Shown here piece by piece: positions 59,758-64,000 of a stretch of DNA of 64,000 nt. The position numbers and the translations under genes were made by a program. The DNA comes from Chamaecrista fasciculata (lineage: Eukaryota > Streptophyta > Magnoliopsida > Fabales > Fabaceae). The stretch spans positions 11,578 to 75,577 of the forward strand of contig QANZ01009634.1 in the NCBI GenBank assembly GCA_003254925.1. Direction: 5' to 3'. A model generated the notes under the pieces. That model was given only the letters and a program-made list of their open reading frames with translations, was not told the DNA's origin and ran no database searches. Numbering within the stretch: the stretch's first letter is position 1; the number at the start of each line of letters is the position of its first letter.

Positions 59758-62589
59758 TGATCAGCCCAAAAGTGAACAAGTTATTTGGCCTTCTTTTGGT
59801 GTGTTTACAATAATAATATATTAGAATTAGACCAATTAATATGTTAAGGGCAACACTAAGGTATGGTGGAATAAAGTGGATAAAAAAAGTTAATTAGCGT
59901 TATTTATTATACTTTATAAGTAGGTGCTACTTAATGGTTTATTCAGTGTTTCAGATATCCAAACAGGGCCAAGCCAAGAGGGAAATATCAGAATATTCTA
60001 TAAGATCGCGTTGAGCAAAAGAAATCTCTGCGCCGCCACGTGAGCCGCCGGCCCAGATTCGGGATTCACACGGCGCAACAATAATCTGGAATATGACGTC
60101 AGCAAATAAGCTTTAGAAGAGTCTGGATCTGCGCCGCCTCTTTGAGCCAGCGGCTCAAATTGGAAATCTCGCGGCTCAGAATATTCGGAAGCAGTAGAGT
60201 ATGTTTTGCACGGCTATGATTCAAGATACGAAGATATAATCGAAATATCGCAGATATTTTGCTGCGCCTTCGTATTGGGCCGCCGGCGCAACCCACGGTT
60301 CAGAGGTGAAATTTTCCCCTTGACTTACGGATCAAGCACACTACTCCACACTATAAATAGAGGTCGTCATTCCACGCTCAAAGCACCGAAAAATGAAGAA
60401 AACTCCAATTCTCTCTTTAGAATACAATAGTTCTCATCTTAGAGCATAAGTAACTAAATAGGTAGATACTTGAGGAATGCCTCAAGGATGTAACCTGAGT
60501 TCACCATGTTTCGTTATTAAGTCCAAATGTTGATGTTGCATTTATGAGGTATGACTAACTCTTTCAAGTGTAATTGTTAAAGTTTGTTATATATAAGTCG
60601 TAGATCATATTTTATTAAAGTAATGGGACCTTGACATTCCGAAGTCTATCTCTCTCACGATTAACGAAGTAGTTCTTTAGGGTTTGTTAAAGAGTGGTTT
60701 ACAATATCTTATTTGCATATTGGGATCGCCATTGATATATATATATATATGTTTTTCTATTGTTCAGATGTGACAATTATATAGATTGTCCCGAAGAGCT
60801 TTGGCAAATAGCTCATGAATCCAGTCATGGGTGATTACCTATCCTAATCTTGTATCCTCTCTATTGTTTGATTGATTGTATTTATAGTTTAAATATATGT
60901 TCTTGATGGAGATTGTGCTCTAGGGCCAATCATTTTATTTATGTGTTATTTGAACATATATATATTTTTGATTAATTTATAGAGATGAATTATGTTGTTA
61001 TCATATTATTAGCGTGTTTACTGTGATAACGTCCTTGATTGATTATAAGATAATTAATCTAAAACTGTCCCTGGTCGATCATTCACGTGGGAACGTAAAT
61101 GAACTAAGACCAGCATGACCTCGGTGTATAGAGATACATGCACTAGATGCTTCTCGAGAGCCATGGTGNTGCATGCCCTTATTGTTCTCAAATTCTTATT
61201 TTCCATAAATTATAATAACTTCTCAACTTTTCAGTTTAGTCCCTGTAACTTCAATTTCCATTATTTCACTCCCTTCATTTCATACATCTATCATATAATG
61301 ATTCTTCACTTTAAATTCTTCTTACAAATTATTCTTTCATAATTCTTTTAGGCCTCTCAAACTTTATTTTCTTTCGAAAAGGTCCTTCAAAAATTGGGGC
61401 GTTACACGTTGAGCAAAAGAAATCTCTGCGCCGCCGGCCCAGATTCGGGATTCACACGGCGCAAGAATATTCTGGAATATGACGTCAGCAAATAAGCTTC
61501 AGAAGAGTCTGGATCTGCGACGCCTCTTTGAGCCAGCGGCTCAAATTGGAAATCTCGCGGCTCAGAATATTCGGAAGCAGTAGAGTATGTTTTGCACGGC
61601 TACGATTCAAGATACGAAGAAATATCGCAGATATTTCGCTGCGCCTTCGTATTGGGCCGCCGACGCAACCCACGGCCCAGAGGTGAAATTTTCCCCTTGA
61701 CTTACGGATCAAGCACACTACTCCACACTATAAATAGAGGTTGTCATTCCGCGCTCAAAGCACCGAAAAATGAAGAAAACTCCAATTCTCTCTTTAGAAT
61801 ACAATAGTTCTCATCTTAGAGCATGAGTAACTAAATAGGTAGATACTTGAGGAATGCCTCAAGGATGTAACCTGAGTTCACCATGTTTCGTTATTAAGTC
61901 CAAATGTTGATGTTGCATTTATGAGGTATGACTAACTCTTTCAAGTGTAATTATTAAAGTTTGTTATATATAAGTCGTAGATCATATTTTGTTAAAGTAA
62001 TGGGACCTTGACATTCCGGAGTCTATCTCTCTCACGATTAACGAAGTAGCTCTTTAGGGTTTGCTAAAGAGTGGTTTACAATATCTTATTTGCATATTGG
62101 GATCGCCATTGATATATATATATATATGTTTGTTTATTGTCCCGATGTGACAATTATATAGATTGTCCCGAAGAGCTTTGGCAAATAGCTCATGAATCCA
62201 GTCATGAATGAGTTACCTATCCTAATCTTGTATCCTCTCTATTGTTTGATTGATTGTGTTTATAGTTTAAATATATGTTCTAACATAAGAAAAGTAAATG
62301 CATATTCATTATCTAACCTTTATGATGAATGAACTATGATAGTCCATCTCTAGGGTTTTCTCTCAAGTATTGTTTTGACTCTTAAATATCTTATTAAATC
62401 GTGACAACCCTCAAGAATAGAAGTTATAGTCTTCCTCACAATTCTTCTTACCTCATCACATTGAGTTCCGCGAGAGTTCAACCTTGGGATTAGCATCTAT
62501 ACTATATTCTAATAAATATAGTTATACTTGCGAGGCTCGAGTATAATTAAATTTGACACGCTTGACACCTTACGATGGGTGTCCGGTCA
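59758..62589 (+). repeat. Athila-like 5' LTR with internal duplication and insertion
   Basis: TGATCAGCCC to GGTCA. The segment 60009-60903 (GC-rich boxes, TATAAATAG at 60352, leader) recurs at 61407-62280 (TATA at 61729) at high identity. Between them lie 503 bp (60904-61406) with a single N at 61169 and an end GGGGCGTTACAC that looks like another element's terminus. Without the extra parts the LTR would be about 1.45 kb, matching the 1.39-kb copy at 14752. Either a real tandem duplication with insertion or two LTRs misjoined. Confidence 0.75.
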
Positions 62590-62594
62590 AGTTT

Positions 62595-62612
62595 TGGCAC
62601 CGTTGCCGGGGA
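62595..62612 (+). other. Primer-binding site (tRNA-Asp type)
   Basis: TGGCACCGTTGCCGGGGA, one change from the site at 16145. It lies 5 bp after the LTR end. Confidence 0.8.
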
Positions 62613-62883
62613 ACTCTTTCATGAGTTCCTAAGATAATTGTGATTTGTTTTTGAGTCTTTATTTTTAGTTATTTTCGAAATTTTGAGTCTTTATTTTTAT
62701 TTTATTATGAGTCTTTATTTTCATTTATTTTATCTTGAGTCTTTATATAAGTCGAATTTTATTATTATTATTTTAATCTTGTATTTATTTTGAGTCTTTT
62801 ATTATTTGATTAATTTGTTTGATTCTATTTTAATTTCATTTTAATTTTATTTTATTTAGTCTTTATTATTTTCTTTCTAGTAT

Positions 62884-63914
62884 ATGCCTAGGAAACTTAT
62901 AGAGCCTTTAGTTCCCCCAGATCCAGATTTGAATAAAACACTAAGATCCATAAAAAAGAATAAAAGAGTAGAACAAACAGAAAACTCAGGCAATAATCGT
63001 AGGTTAGACAATCAAGAACGGATGATGTTCACCAAAATCTAGGTCTAGACAATGGACAACATAGACCGAGAACATCTATAAGAGAAGCATCCCAATCTAA
63101 TGAACAGTATGAGGTTCGACGAAATGTGTTCCCTCAAATCCAAATGGATTTTGAGATCAAAGGACCACTTTTCAATGGATTACCAAAATTTCATGGGTTG
63201 GCCAGTGAAAATCCTTTTACTCACCTGAATAATTTGTATCTTCACTGCCGAACCATGAAACCACCAGCACCAAGCATAGAGGATGTGATGTGGAAAGGAT
63301 TCCATCTCACACTCGAAGGCAAGGCGTTGGATTGGTATACTCATCTAGGAACTTATGAACGGACAGCTTACCTGTCCTGGGAAAATCCTAGAAGGTCATT
63401 TCTCGATAAGTACTTTCCCGAAGCCAAAGCATCCGCCGCTAAACAGCAAATCTCAGCCATAGAACAACGAGATAACGAGACGTTACTCGAGTACCTAACT
63501 AGATACCAAGACCTTTTAGTAAAGTGTCCCAATCACTAGTACACTGAGGAGCAATTAGTGGAATACTTCTGTAGTGGACTCCTAGACGATGAGGCTGATC
63601 ACATTGATGCCGCGTCTAATGGATCCATTACGAAGTTAGATGTTGAGACTGCATGGGAACTAATCAAGGAAGTCGCCCTCAAGCGAGAAAACCGAAGAAG
63701 ACGCACCCGTGCCGTCAAGGGAATAGCAACCAATGAGTCAGACCCAATGATGAAAAAGTTGGCATCCGACATGGACAGTCTAGCCATAGCTGTCACGGAA
63801 ATGAATGCCAAATTAGCCTCTTCGTCAAGAAAAGTCGCTCTTGTAACCGCACCTTGTTCCGTGTGTGATTCATATCAACATGGAAGTAGGGAATGCCCCC
63901 ATCAACCCGAGTAA
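62884..63914 (+). pseudogene. Athila-like gag (fossil)
   Basis: Starts MPRKLIEPLVPPDPDLN. The retrotransposon gag domain has FNGLPKFHGLASENPFTHL, LTLEGKALDWYTHL and FLDKYFPEAKASAAKQQISA. A CCHC zinc knuckle (C-x2-C-x4-H-x4-C: CSVCDSYQHGSREC) lies at about 63857-63898. Gag forms the particle that packages element RNA. Broken in at least two places. Pol would follow beyond the window. Confidence 0.85.
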
Positions 63915-64000
63915 GTTTCGGCCATGTATCAACAAGGCCCTAGTCAATTTCCTAGAAGATTTGATAATAGATTTAGGACTGGAAATTATTTCCAAAACCA

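Larger units (their letters stand above)
59758..64000 (+). mobile_element. Athila-like Ty3/gypsy element, 5' part, runs off the window
   Basis: LTR (59758-62589, enlarged by an internal duplication and insertion), tRNA-Asp-type primer site (62595-62612), leader and gag (from 62884). It lies inside the copia relic. The rest of the element is beyond the window edge. The gag shows at least two breaks, so the copy looks dead. It is the same LTR family as 14752-16140. Confidence 0.85.

Noticed and set aside
1-64000. CRISPR arrays, prokaryotic operons, rRNA genes, complete tRNA genes
   Set aside because: None seen. Repeats present are plant satellites, LTRs, MITEs and segmental copies; the one tRNA-like stretch is incomplete.

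Overview
The window looks like nuclear DNA of a dicotyledonous plant. It has spliced host genes with GT-AG introns in AT-rich DNA, a diverged TTTAGGG-type satellite, Tat and Athila-like Ty3/gypsy elements, Ty1/copia pieces, hAT, Mutator-type and Helitron relics, and L1-type insertions. No bacterial or organellar block is present. I cannot fix the species from sequence alone.

Layout. 150-780 is a degenerate telomere-like minisatellite. 896-6570 is the GC-rich 3' half of a Tat-type element: integrase end, a block of antisense frames, and an LTR. 7789-14432 is a giant inverted repeat made of two tail-to-tail hAT transposase pseudogenes with a 37-bp spacer. 14464-23120 holds a short copia LTR broken by an Athila-like LTR, the body of a probably non-autonomous element with one long acidic ORF, and a 2.1-2.4 kb tandem repeat. 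23652-24269 is an intact single-exon NDR1/HIN1-like gene. 24.6-26.9 kb holds small inverted-repeat transposons.

27478-38609 is a complete EDR2 gene (PH-START-DUF1336). I resolved 22 coding exons by reading frame; they give 717 codons plus the stop. Its introns host a Helitron helicase relic and a 511-bp Mutator-type MITE with an exact 9-bp target duplication. 43326-40233 (minus) is a nine-exon DUF1995 gene with a second exact-TSD MITE in intron 2. One exon junction in it does not keep frame.

42.0-58.2 kb is dominated by a segmental duplication in three partial copies, containing a copia pol relic, an L1-mobilised insertion with a 17-bp target duplication, and several MITEs. 50251-51473 is an L1-like retroposed insertion with an unrecognised 219-aa ORF. 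58299-59757 is a minus-strand copia 3' end, cut by an Athila-like element that starts at 59758 and runs off the window with its LTR, tRNA-Asp-type primer site and gag.

Three host genes are well supported (NHL, EDR2, DUF1995). Nearly everything else is mobile-element fossil. Several duplications meet at single N characters, so some of the apparent tandem structure may come from assembly joins.
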